Shown piece after piece: positions 1 through 10,764 of a stretch of 64,000 bases of DNA. The stretch is taken from positions 1-64,000 of the forward strand of contig BLLK01000014.1 of the NCBI GenBank assembly GCA_021927905.1. The letters run 5' to 3'. A program made the position numbers and the translations under genes. Under the pieces are notes generated by a model. It was not told the DNA's origin, made no database searches, and was given only the letters and a program-made list of their open reading frames with translations. Position 1 is the first letter of the stretch. Each line of letters opens with the position of its first letter. The stretch comes from Chaetoceros tenuissimus. Lineage: Eukaryota; Bacillariophyta; Thalassiosirophyceae; Chaetocerotales; Chaetocerotaceae.

Positions 1-500
1 ACTGGGTAGCTCAGAAATTTTCTACGTGAGCGTTGCAGTCAAAAGTGCTCAATTTTTGTCCTCTGTTTCGTCGATCTACTATTGACTAGCAGTTGATCAA
101 TATGGCTGATACTTGTAGTTTTTTGATAGGAAAAGCTTCTATACCGGTAGGGGATAGATCCTAGACCATTTTTATTACAAAATACTACAACAATCAACTG
201 CACTAACGTCGGAAGGGGGCAATTTGAGGGCAAAATCTGAGTCCAAAATCTACCTCCTCGACCGTACCTTTGATGAAATTACGTAAATTTCGGTTCTAAC
301 TTTTATTCCTTTTGCTCTGCATCCCGAGTCCATACCATGAAGATGATATCCTGAAGTGGAGATACTTCAAACGCTCATTTTCATCACATTACACTAGTCG
401 CAAGGCATCAGAGCCTAGCCACAAAATATCATAGTGCCATTCCAATGCATAATTTTTCTTATTTTTTTATTGAATAAAGTTGTTTCCTTTGTTATTCTCG
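1..500. other. non-coding left flank of the satellite
   Basis: No supportable gene. A 64-residue open frame on the minus strand has no recognisable features and looks like chance. The last ~12 bases (TTATTCTCG followed by CCCC) resemble the end of a satellite unit, so the array boundary lies at about 490-501. Confidence 0.6.
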
Positions 501-3500
501 CCCCAGTATCCTTCCTTTATGGTTATAGATGGATTATTTGTCCAGTAGAACTACTTGTTATGCTTCACTGACTTTCTCATTAATATTATGCTGACGGCGA
601 AGGTAGAGTATTTGCAGTGAAACCTCTGTAACTTCAGTATACACCATGGTTTCTCGTGATATGACTTTTTTCATCAACTCATCAGGAGGTTGATTTTCGT
701 GATCCTTATGATGAATACTTACTGTTCAAGCTAAGTAGAACACTAATTGACCTTCTAGAAGTTGATTTACAGTATATTTCATCGTTTCAAGCGAAACTTA
801 GAGAATTTTTGATACTTTCTGAATCACGTTAAGGAGGTATATTTTTATAACTAAGCAAGCTAGACTACTTCTTGAGCTTGTTTATCCAACTCTAGTCATA
901 GGAGATGGTAAATTAATCATAGTTTGTTGTTTGTTGTACTTGCATTGTTGACTTTTGTGTGTGAAGGTCTTATGCAAAAAAATACACTGTATGTAATATG
1001 AGCTTATATTTCACTTATATAAGGTTAAATGACTCCTGTAAGCATTACAAAGCATTATTCTTGCCCCAGTATCCTTCCTTTATGGTTTTAGATGGATTAT
1101 TTGTCCAGTAGAACTACTTGTTATGCTTCACTGACTTTCTCATTAATATTATGCTGACGGCGAAGGTAGAGTACTTGCAGTGAAACCTCTGTAACTTCAG
1201 TATACACCTTGGTTTCTCGTGATATGACTTTTTTCATCAACTCATCAGGAGGTTGATTTTCGTGATCCTTATGATGAATACTTACTGTTCAAGCTAAGTA
1301 GAACACTAATTGACCTTCTAGAAGTTGATTTACAGTATATTTCATCGTTTCAAGCGAAACTTAGAGAATTTTTGATACTTTCTGAATCACGTTAAGGAGG
1401 TATATTTTTATAACTAAGCAAGCTAGACTACTTCTTGAGCTTGTTTATCCAACTCTAGTCATAGGAGATGGTAAATTAATCATAGTTTGTTGTTTGTTGT
1501 ACTTGCATTGTTGACTTTTGTGTGTGAAGGTCTTATGCAAAAAAATACACTGTATGTAATATGAGCTTATATTTCACTTATATAAGGTTAAATGACTCCT
1601 GTAAGCATTACAAAGCATTATTCTTGCCCCAGTATCCTTCCTTTATGGTTATAGATGGATTATTTGTCCAGTAGAACTACTTGTTATGCTTCACTGACTT
1701 TCTCATTAATATTATGCTGACGGCGAAGGTAGAGTACTTGCAGTGAGAACCTCTGTAACTTCAGTATACACCTTGGTTTCGTGATATGACTTTTCATCAG
1801 TTGATTTTCGTGATCCTTATGATGAATGCTGTTCAAGCTAAGTAGAACCTAATTGACTACAAGTTGATTTTACAGTATATTTCATCGTTTCAAAGCGAAA
1901 CTTAGAAGAATTTTGATGCACAGATCGTTAGGAAGTATATTTTATAACTAAGCAAGCCCTAGACTACTTCTTGAGCTTGTTATCAACTCTAGTCATAGGA
2001 GATGGTAAATTAATCATAGTTTGTTGTTTGTTGTACTTGCATTGTTGACTTTTATTGTAGTCTTATGCAAAAAATACACTGTATGTAATGTGAGCCATGT
2101 TTCTTTCTTATAAGGTTAAATACAGCTCCTCATAAGCAATTCCTGGCTTGTTAACTACTTGCCCCCAGTATCCTTCCTTTATGGTTATAGATGGATTATT
2201 TGTCCAGTAGAACTACTTGTTATGCTTCACTGACTTTCTCATTAATATTATGCTGACGGCGAAGGTAGAGTACTTGCAGTGAAACCTCTGTAACTTCAGT
2301 ATACACCTTGGTTTCTCGTGATATGACTTTTTTCATCAACTCATCAGGAGGTTGATTTTCGTGATCCTTATGATGAATACTTACTGTTCAAGCTAAGTAG
2401 AACACTAATTGACCTTCTAGAAGTTGATTTACAGTATATTTCATCGTTTCAAGCGAAACTTAGAGAATTTTTGATACTTTCTGAATCACGTTAAGGAGGT
2501 ATATTTTTATAACTAAGCAAGCTAGACTACTTCTTGAGCTTGTTTATCCAACTCTAGTCATAGGAGATGGTAAATTAATCATAGTTTGTTGTTTGTTGTA
2601 CTTGCATTGTTGACTTTTGTGTGTGAAGGTCTTATGCAAAAAAATACACTGTATGTAATATGAGCTTATATTTCACTTATATAAGGTTAAATGACTCCTG
2701 TAAGCATTACAAAGCATTATTCTTGCCCCAGTATCCTTCCTTTATGGTTTAGATGGATTATTTGTCCAGTAGAACTACTTGTTATGCTTCACTGACTTTC
2801 TCATTAATATTATGCTGACGGCGAAGGTAGAGTACTTGCAGTGAAACCTCTGTAACTTCAGTATACACCTTGGTTTCTCGTGATATGACTTTTTTCATCA
2901 ACTCATCAGGAGGTTGATTTTCGTGATCCTTATGATGAATACTTACTGTTCAAGCTAAGTAGAACACTAATTGACCTTCTAGAAGTTGATTTACAGTATA
3001 TTTCATCGTTTCAAGCGAAACTTAGAGAATTTTTGATACTTTCTGAATCACGTTAAGGAGGTATATTTTTATAACTAAGCAAGCTAGACTACTTCTTGAG
3101 CTTGTTTATCCAACTCTAGTCATAGGAGATGGTAAATTAATCATAGTTTGTTGTTTGTTGTACTTGCATTGTTGACTTTTGTGTGTGAAGGTCTTATGCA
3201 AAAAAATACACTGTATGTAATATGAGCTTATATTTCACTTATATAAGGTTAAATGACTCCTGTAAGCATTACAAAGCATTATTCTTGCCCCAGTATCCTT
3301 CCTTTATGGTTATAGATGGATTATTTGTCCAGTAGAACTACTTGTTATGCTTCACTGACTTTCTCATTAATATTATGCTGACGGCGAAGGTAGAGTACTT
3401 GCAGTGAAACCTCTGTAACTTCAGTATACACCTTGGTTTCTCGTGATATGACTTTTTTCATCAACTCATCAGGAGGTTGATTTTCGTGATCCTTATGATG

Positions 3501-5384
3501 AATACTTACTGTTCAAGCTAAGTAGAACACTAATTGACCTTCTAGAAGTTGATTTACAGTATATTTCATCGTTTCAAGCGAAACTTAGAGAATTTTTGAT
3601 ACTTTCTGAATCACGTTAAGGAGGTATATTTTTATAACTAAGCAAGCTAGACTACTTCTTGAGCTTGTTTATCCAACTCTAGTCATAGGAGATGGTAAAT
3701 TAATCATAGTTTGTTGTTTGTTGTACTTGCATTGTTGACTTTTGTGTGTGAAGGTCTTATGCAAAAAAATACACTGTATGTAATATGAGCTTATATTTCA
3801 CTTATATAAGGTTAAATGACTCCTGTAAGCATTACAAAGCATTATTCTTGCCCCAGTATCCTTCCTTTATGGTTTTAGATGGATTATTTGTCCAGTAGAA
3901 CTACTTGTTATGCTTCACTGACTTTCTCATTAATATTATGCTGACGGCGAAGGTAGAGTACTTGCAGTGAAACCTCTGTAACTTCAGTATACACCTTGGT
4001 TTCTCGTGATATGACTTTTTTCATCAACTCATCAGGAGGTTGATTTTCGTGATCCTTATGATGAATACTTACTGTTCAAGCTAAGTAGAACACTAATTGA
4101 CCTTCTAGAAGTTGATTTACAGTATATTTCATCGTTTCAAGCGAAACTTAGAGAATTTTTGATACTTTCTGAATCACGTTAAGGAGGTATATTTTTATAA
4201 CTAAGCAAGCTAGACTACTTCTTGAGCTTGTTTATCCAACTCTAGTCATAGGAGATGGTAAATTAATCATAGTTTGTTGTTTGTTGTACTTGCATTGTTG
4301 ACTTTTGTGTGTGAAGGTCTTATGCAAAAAAATACACTGTATGTAATATGAGCTTATATTTCACTTATATAAGGTTAAATGACTCCTGTAAGCATTACAA
4401 AGCATTATTCTTGCCCCAGTATCCTTCCTTTATGGTTATAGATGGATTATTTGTCCAGTAGAACTACTTGTTATGCTTCACTGACTTTCTCATTAATATT
4501 ATGCTGACGGCGAAGGTAGAGTACTTGCAGTGAAACCTCTGTAACTTCAGTATACACCTTGGTTTCTCGTGATATGACTTTTTTCATCAACTCATCAGGA
4601 GGTTGATTTTCGTGATCCTTATGATGAATACTTACTGTTCAAGCTAAGTAGAACACTAATTGACCTTCTAGAAGTTGATTTACAGTATATTTCATCGTTT
4701 CAAGCGAAACTTAGAGAATTTTTGATACTTTCTGAATCACGTTAAGGAGGTATATTTTTATAACTAAGCGAGCTAGACTACTTCTTGAGCTTGTTTATCC
4801 AACTCTAGTCATAGGAGATGGTAAATTAATCATAGTTTGTTGTTTGTTGTACTTGCATTGTTGACTTTTGTGTGTGAAGGTCTTATGCAAAAAAATACAC
4901 TGTATGTAATATGAGCTTATATTTCACTTATATAAGGTTAAATGACTCCTGTAAGCATTACAAAGCAATATTCTTGCCCTAGTATCCTTTCTATATGTAT
5001 GTAGAAGGATTATTTGTGCAGTTGAACTACTTGTTATGCTCTACTGACTTTCTCATTAACATTATGCTGACGGCGAAGGTAGAGTACTTGCAGCGAAACC
5101 TCTGTAACTTCAGCATACACCTTTGTTTCTCGTGATATGACTTTTTTCATCAACTCATCAGGAGGTTGATTTTCGTGATCCTTATGATGAATACTTACTG
5201 TTCAAGCTAAGTAGAACACTAATTGACCTTCTAGAAGTTGATTTACAGTATATTTCATCGTTTCAAGCGAAACTTAGAGAATTTTTGATACTTTCTGAAT
5301 CACGTTAAGGAGGTATATTTTTATAACTAAGCGAGCTAGACTACTTCTTGAGCTTGTTTATCCAACTCTAGTCATAGGAGATGA
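501..5384. repeat. 563-bp satellite: 8 full tandem copies plus a partial ninth
   Basis: Anchoring on CCCCAGTATCCTTCC, unit starts fall at 501, 1064, 1627, 2163, 2726, 3288, 3851 and 4414, with a ninth partial unit at 4977-5384. Spacing is 563 bp except 536 after the third unit and 562 after the fifth. Most units look almost identical base for base, which implies recent amplification or homogenisation. The ninth unit is divergent over its first ~140 bp and near-perfect afterwards, then breaks into unrelated sequence after ATAGGAGATG. There is no long open frame in any unit, no LTR-type ends and no coding sequence between copies, so this is a satellite rather than stacked LTRs. Centromeric, subtelomeric or neutral status cannot be told from the sequence. 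Confidence 0.97.
1627..2162. repeat. divergent third satellite unit
   Basis: This copy is 536 bp instead of 563. Its first ~110 bp and a ~65-bp internal block match its neighbours almost exactly, but between about 1746 and 2160 it carries many scattered small insertions and deletions, including loss of the AACTCATCAGGAGG block near 1798. The neighbours on both sides are nearly perfect. It is either a genuinely old unit or an unpolished long-read segment. Confidence 0.85.
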
Positions 5385-5815
5385 GATCTACGCCTTTGAT
5401 AGCGAGAGAACAAATTAGTTTGCATGTCTTTATTCCTCTAGATCGTAATTACCTCGAAACAGTAATTTAACTGTTTACTCTATTTTCATGATGTATAGCT
5501 ATAAGTAAGCAAGGTAGACAACTTCTTAAGCCTGTTCATCCAAGTATAGCTATAGAGAGTGGAGTCTAAGCCCGTTGTAGTAAGTGGATTGACTATATTG
5601 TATGTCTTCATCACCGAAGATTGTGATTACCTCAACAATGGCAATTCTACTGCGTGCTCTATTTCTGGTATCTATATCTAAAAGTAAGCAAGGTAGGCAA
5701 CTTTTTAAGCTTGATTATTTATTTATAGCTATAGAGAGTGAAGTCTACGCCATTGGTTATAAGTGGATTGACTATATTCTATGCCTTCATCGCCGGAGAT
5801 CGTGATGAATTTGTA
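5325..5815. repeat. degenerate ~178-bp tandem repeat following the satellite
   Basis: The word AAGTAAGCAAGGTAG(A/G)C occurs at 5503 and 5682 (179 bp apart), and its cousin AACTAAGCGAGCTAGAC lies at 5325 (178 bp upstream) inside the last satellite unit. Each is followed by matching text (ACTTCTTGAGCTTGTT-like, then CTATAGAGAGTG-like, then GTCTTCATC-like). Three decayed copies can be followed. The 563-bp unit therefore contains a segment derived from, or ancestral to, this shorter repeat. A 67-codon open frame at 5602-5805 lies wholly inside the repeat and is not taken as a gene. Confidence 0.8.
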
Positions 5816-6382
5816 GTGGAGTTTGCATCTCCTACCACTTAGCAATGAAATATCTTGCTTTATTACTACCTAGTCCCATCCAAGCTTGGTCATACTTCAT
5901 GAGCACTCACTCTATACTATAACAATGGTATATCAATCATAGAACTTGGGCAAACACACTTCAGTTGTAGTTTTGTACTACCAATGATGCTTATATTATT
6001 TGTCTTAAAGAAAAAAAATCGCTGCTGAGTACTACGGCTAGGTGCAGTGACACGTATGGAGTTGTATTATTGGGTTCTCATTATTTTTGATGCTTTCAGA
6101 ACCCAAAATTCCATTTTAAGTTCAAAGTGTCGATGTGTCGATGTCCCTCTTGAAATCTTGTCCATCGTTAGTTGCAACTGCCAGTGAAGTTTTTAAGCTT
6201 TTTGCACATTATGGATACTGATCCCCGCGGAGAAATAATTTAACTCCAAGAAACTACGAAGAACAAAAGTTGAATGCAGCCATACTTCTCTAGCTACTGT
6301 ATCCAGGTATCGATACCATATATATGAACTACATTGCACATAGAACAGCAGATCAAAGTCTAGTAGCACCCGCTTATCAAAC
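5816..6382. other. intergenic, promoter side of the HMG-like paralogue
   Basis: About 150 bp immediately upstream of 6383 align with the region upstream of the inverted paralogue at 44718-44870 (shared words AACTACGAAGAACAAAAGTTGA and ATGAACTACATT, given here as pieces), so the duplication included the promoter. In the paralogue this leader is open and adds 22 residues; here one base is missing in it, so an ATG at 6327 runs out of frame and the usable start is 6383. Nothing else is recognised. Confidence 0.55.
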
Positions 6383-7750
6383 ATGACAACATATAAAGTA
6401 GCTATTGTTGTAGGTTTATTGAAAGATGTTGCTAACCAAACCAATGTCCAACAACTCCAACAATTCCAATCCAAGAGTCTTCGTATTCGTAAACTACTAT
6501 CAGAGGCTGAGCAGTCTCAAACATTTGCTTCTTTTATGAGAGATATGGTTACACAAAATATTTCATACATGCAGGAAGTTGCAAGGAAATTCTGTCCATA
6601 TGACAATTGCAACGTTGAATTCGAGTTTGGTGATAAACAGTGCGCCAAAGTTATGATACGTAAGGCTGGATCAGCAAGCGCAGTGGTTTCGTTAGTGATC
6701 ACCTTCCGAACTGTGATGTGTGATAATTCTGAATGTGCAAGTGAATGTAAATTATGCATGATATGCCACGATGGTAAGCGAAATACGTTCTCTGTTTTGT
6801 TATGAGGCATCATTTGTATTGATTGCATAAGAACTAATCTTTACCTACTTAATTTGATAGACACATTGCTCTCGCATCTTGCCTGCTCTTCTTCTGTAGA
6901 GGAGCTGTACTTTGTTCCATCCATACAAGCTTTGCCACAATTCTCGAGCAGTTTCAAAGTGCAACAAGTTGTGTCAAAGGTGATTCTTATGGATCTTGAT
7001 GAGAATGACTCTCTTTGCGATTTCATTATCGATCCAAATTTTGATCAGATTGAAGAATTCACCAAGAATGATAAAGAAGTAGTCTCTAGACATACCGACA
7101 AAAGTACGTCTTCGAGCAAAAGCGCGAAACGAAAATCAACTGGTGCTTCGGACAGGGCAAATAAAAGTGCAAAGAACACAGAAACTGCAAAAGCCCCTCA
7201 AACAATAGCTGACACAAACGAATCTCCCATTGTTGAAACCACTAAGGAATCGACCAAGAAATCAAAGACAAGCAAAAAATCTTCTTCAAAGAAAGAGAGA
7301 AAACGCAAAGCAGAATCCACTGAATCCGAAACAACTAAGAAATCGACCAAGAAATCAAAGACAAGCAAAAAGTCGTCTTCAAAGAAAGAGGGAAAACGCA
7401 AAGCAGCAGCCACTGTATCCGAATCCGAATCTGAGAAATCAAATAAGGCTGCAAAGAACGCGGCTACGGAAGAAAATGTAGAAGGCTCCGAGACTATGGC
7501 TATGACAGAACAAGCTAAAGTTAAAAACAAAAGTACAAAAACTTTGGAAAGACATGAAGTCCGGAAGACAGCATCCGAAGATAAAGAGAAGGAAGGCATC
7601 GATGTCCACCAATCCAAATCTACATTCGACTCTTTTTGCATTCGCTATGAAGAAAATTTGAAGAAAGTTGAACCATCAAAATTAAGAGAATGTTTCCGGC
7701 TTTTCTCGATATTCAGTGCTGTTGTAAACAAGCGCGGTTCGAAAAAATAG
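6383..7750 (+). CDS. paralogue of the 42.8-44.8 kb HMG-box protein, without HMG boxes
   Basis: Exons 6383-6773 and 6861-7750 (87-bp intron, GTAAGC...GATAG, phase 1) give 426 residues. Residues 1-~130 and the following ~90 form a conserved module that I do not recognise; it is about 80% identical to the N-terminus of the minus-strand gene at 42774-44784. A Lys/Ser-rich low-complexity stretch follows, containing two near-identical ~28-residue copies built on STKKSKTSKKSSSKKE (codons from about 7250 and 7343). After AAKNAATEENVE the sequence stops matching the paralogue: both HMG boxes are absent and a different ~85-residue tail ends at 7750. This copy also has a four-residue insertion that adds cysteines near the end of exon 1. 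Likely nuclear by composition. It may be a recently neofunctionalised or decaying duplicate; expression is unknown. Confidence 0.7.
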
Positions 7751-8128
7751 CAAAGAATCATGATTCAAAGAGTAAAAAAGAAAGACAATGCTAGTCAATA
7801 GTTCCTGCTGAAAATGAATCTTGTATTTATAAAAACGTACTGTATACTTATTCATATTAGAATTCATTCCTTAGAAATATTGCGTAACTTCTAGTATTGT
7901 CCAATAAGAAGAACGGATGCGGGTATTATCCGATGATCAATACTTACTCAGCTAGATGGGGAAAGAAAGCAGCCAATATGACATGAACACAAATTTCAGT
8001 TTTAGTTTTACATCTTTGCGCACTAAATCTTCACCTTCATACTCTAGCTGTCTCTTTCGCCAACATTTTTTTCTGTTGGAATGATGTATCAATATTGGAA
8101 GATTGAAGAATAATACTTGCATTCTCGT
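7751..8128. other. convergent intergenic spacer
   Basis: Lies between the ends of two convergent genes. It is A/T-rich and no gene, RNA or repeat is recognised. Confidence 0.5.
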
Positions 8129-10015
8129 TTAAAGATCCATATCTTCGTCATCTTCCTCTTCGGTAATCTGCTGCAATCCATTTCCTCTACTTCTATTCAC
8201 ATGAGAATCAAAGTTTATACCCATATGGTTCTGTCCTTGTGGACTTGAAATACAATGAGTTGGATCTACAGATGATTTACGACCGGAGAAGCTGTAAGAC
8301 TCGTCATCGTCAGATAAAGAGTCATCTTCATCAAATTCTTCAAACGACTCTTCGGAGTCACTATCATCTTCGTCATGGGAATGATCTGTAATGAGCCCTA
8401 GCGTTCTTCTGTCCTCAATCTCTTGCTCGCTAAGCTTTGCAATGGAAACACTGTCTCTTCGGTGGACATATACATCTTTGTAAGCATGAGAACGATTTAT
8501 GACTTGAAGATTCTCAAAATCTACAAGAATACATCCAGCCATGGCTTTGCTTCCTTGATTGTGATCTTTGGATGTGGAGAAGATTGTAAACACTTTACCC
8601 CCTTTGCTCACAGCAACACCATCTGCATGTGCTTCATGGGCTCTCATTATGTACGAAAATCCGTGCTGTTCCAAGAAGTCAGACACAGCCTTGTGACCAA
8701 AACAAATAGCCCCGCCACCTCTAAGACTATCCCCAAAACCCGAGTCAGGGTCTACACTATGTATTTCTTGCTCTTCCGATGCCGGATCAGACCAAATACA
8801 ATCACTAGCAACTTGCTGTTGATATTCATCTTCAAACTCTAAAGGTGGATTGATTCCTGCAATAGGTGGCACATTTAGAATATCCTGTACACGAGATCCA
8901 TATGATCCATCCGGATTTTCAGTCACAGGTCTTGGAATCCCACCATGAACACAGAAAATATCTTGATCAATGACTGCTGCAAGAGGCATCCTATCAAATG
9001 CGTCATTGACACTATTCCATACTTTGAACCCCATATCATCTTGAAATCTTGTACGACACTGATGCAAAAAGGATCTTTCACCATAGTGATGTTCCCAACC
9101 TATGACGTGTTTGAAGAAGTAAATGTAAGTTTCCAATTGACACGAAAATTAATCTCCCAAACTTTCTAAAGTTAGTCCCCTAGTCTCCTGCTTCCAAAAC
9201 TTGAATGCATACTCACCATTTACATCTCTAGTCTCATGATTACCCCTTAGCAAAAATACTTTGTGAGGAAACAACAACTTCATACTAAACAAATACGCTA
9301 CAACTTCCAAACAGCTCATACCCCGATCAACATAATCCCCTAAAAAGACAAAATTTCCAGCAGTAAGAGCCATACCCAATCTCCAGACATTATCACTGAA
9401 AAAGTGCAAATCTTCAAGATTTCCATGTATATCCCCAAACACATAAGCTGGACTTTGCACAAAAGCAACTCTTGGTTCCTGTTCAAGAACTGTCTTGATC
9501 TTTTTCGTCAATTTCAGCAAATCTTTTGCAAACTCCATACTTGTCAAGTATTGCACGTGCGATTCGGGTTCTTTGAACATCTCTAGAATACGCGACACGA
9601 GCTGCTGATTAGATTCATGACGGTGGTCATCTTTGGACACTAGAGATTGTAACTCATTTGCAGTTGCAATTGATGCATTGCGGCCCATTCGGGCACGTTC
9701 ATTGGTGATTGCTCCATAGGATGAGTTGGAGTTGGTGACTACGTTTCCAAAAGGTGACAGTTTATGTTTTCTTTTGGGTGTGTGCTGTGTACTAGTGGAC
9801 GAGGATGATGAGTTCTTTTTTAGTAAATGCTCATAATGCTTTTGCTGCTTTGCTAGTTTGTTGGTGAGTGCTGCAACTTCGTTTCTGAGTTGGTTGATGT
9901 GTCCATCTTTTTCACGAATGAGGGATTTGGTTCTAGCTTCGACTACACTGGCATTTGAAATTGCAAGAGATCGTCTATGCTTGTTTTGCGATGATATACT
10001 ATTAGACCTGGACAT
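8129..10015 (-). CDS. PPP-family serine/threonine protein phosphatase
   Basis: Exons 10015-9217 and 9099-8129 (117-bp intron, GTGAGT...CATAG) encode 589 residues. The catalytic core has all PPP signatures: GDIHG (194-198), GDYVDRG (226-232), GNHE (258-261) and HGG (~318-320), plus a late metal-ligand histidine in RAHEAHADG, so a two-metal phosphoserine/threonine hydrolase is expected. The intron splits the codon just after GNHETRDVN and restores the usual W-x-HHYG continuation. The N-terminal ~150 residues hold a short predicted coiled coil (about 35-68) and basic Ser-rich sequence; the C-terminus is a strongly acidic Asp/Glu/Ser tail ([16 protein letters not shown]). Such extensions are atypical of canonical PP1 or PP2A, so it is probably a protist-type PPP whose ends set partners or location. 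Substrate unknown. Divergent from the carbonic anhydrase gene. Confidence 0.93.
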
Positions 10016-10764
10016 GATGGATTATTGTACAGAGCTATGACAGGAGATGCATTCAATAGCAGCAATGATGAAGGTAGTAGTTTGAATGTGATGGTACCAA
10101 AAAACTGTGGTGAGGAGAGATCGTTTTTGTGGCATTGCTATTTTCGCCGTTTTGAGACTAGAGGGGGGACAACCTGAAGCGAAGCCCCCCCTTGAAACTA
10201 TCCTCACTTTTTCAACTTTTTATGGTGGACGATGATGAAACTACAAGGTTCATCGTCATTGATTTTCAAACTCATTAAATACGGAAAATAATAGAAATTT
10301 TAAATTAATTTTATACCATCAGTTTGTCAGAGAATCAATAGTGTTATACATTTTCTCCCTACGAGTATGTAAAGAGAAACTTACTTCTTGGTATCAGGTT
10401 TGATTTCAAATTACGTAACCTCTGTGACTTCTCACGAAAATTTTGATTTCATGATGTTGATTTCCTACATGAAGTGATGATTATGATGATGTGATCACAA
10501 CAAAGCAACTCGTAGTCATGATAAACTCTCTCCATTTTCTTAAAAAGTTGGAGGGGGAGAGAATTAAAGAGGGGATGAAACTTGCACTATAATTAATGTG
10601 AGAACCGAAACAACTTCCGGATTTTTGAAGAGAAATACGTAGTGATGACAGATCTTTTGCGTCATGATGACGTATGCGGATCTTCATCTCTTGCACATAA
10701 ACGCATCAAGAAGAAGAAAGCTTCTTTCATTTTTTTCTTTCCTCTGGAACATATAATCAAGACA
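10016..10764. other. divergent promoter region, phosphatase (-) / carbonic anhydrase (+)
   Basis: Contains a G-run/C-run inverted repeat (AGGGGGG at 10162-10168 against CCCCCCCT at 10185-10192) and, near the carbonic anhydrase, a paired bZIP-type element listed separately. No gene is supported. An open frame starting at 10642 in phase with the carbonic anhydrase is better read as 5' UTR. Confidence 0.5.
10659..10673. promoter_or_regulatory. paired CCRE/bZIP-like element (GCGTCA-TGA-TGACGT)
   Basis: GCGTCA at 10659-10664 (the complement of TGACGC) and TGACGT at 10668-10673 form a near-perfect inverted pair with a 3-bp spacer, 92-106 bp upstream of the preferred ATG at 10765. In Phaeodactylum tricornutum the CO2/cAMP-responsive elements of the ptca1 carbonic anhydrase promoter are TGACGT, ACGTCA and TGACGC, bound by a bZIP factor. 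Finding two of these three hexamers face to face upstream of another carbonic-anhydrase-type gene suggests the same control, but short motifs recur by chance and no expression evidence is available. Confidence 0.45.

Noticed and set aside
501-5384. Stacked LTRs or a CRISPR-like array
   Set aside because: Unit length of 563 bp without spacers, no TG...CA ends, no tRNA primer site and no coding DNA between units; it is a plain tandem satellite.
5602-5805. 67-codon open frame
   Set aside because: Lies entirely within the 178-bp tandem repeat; no start context or homology.
7198-7641. 147-codon minus-strand frame rich in Phe/Asp/Ser
   Set aside because: Mirror of the Lys/Ser-rich repeat on the plus strand; low-complexity shadow.
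7730-7745. tRNA T-arm-like GCGGTTCGAAAAA
   Set aside because: It is inside the coding tail of the HMG-like paralogue and no cloverleaf surrounds it.
9100-9216. Frameshift or two separate genes in the phosphatase
   Set aside because: A GTGAGT...CATAG intron joins the halves exactly at the conserved G-W-E-H-H-Y-G, so it is one spliced gene.
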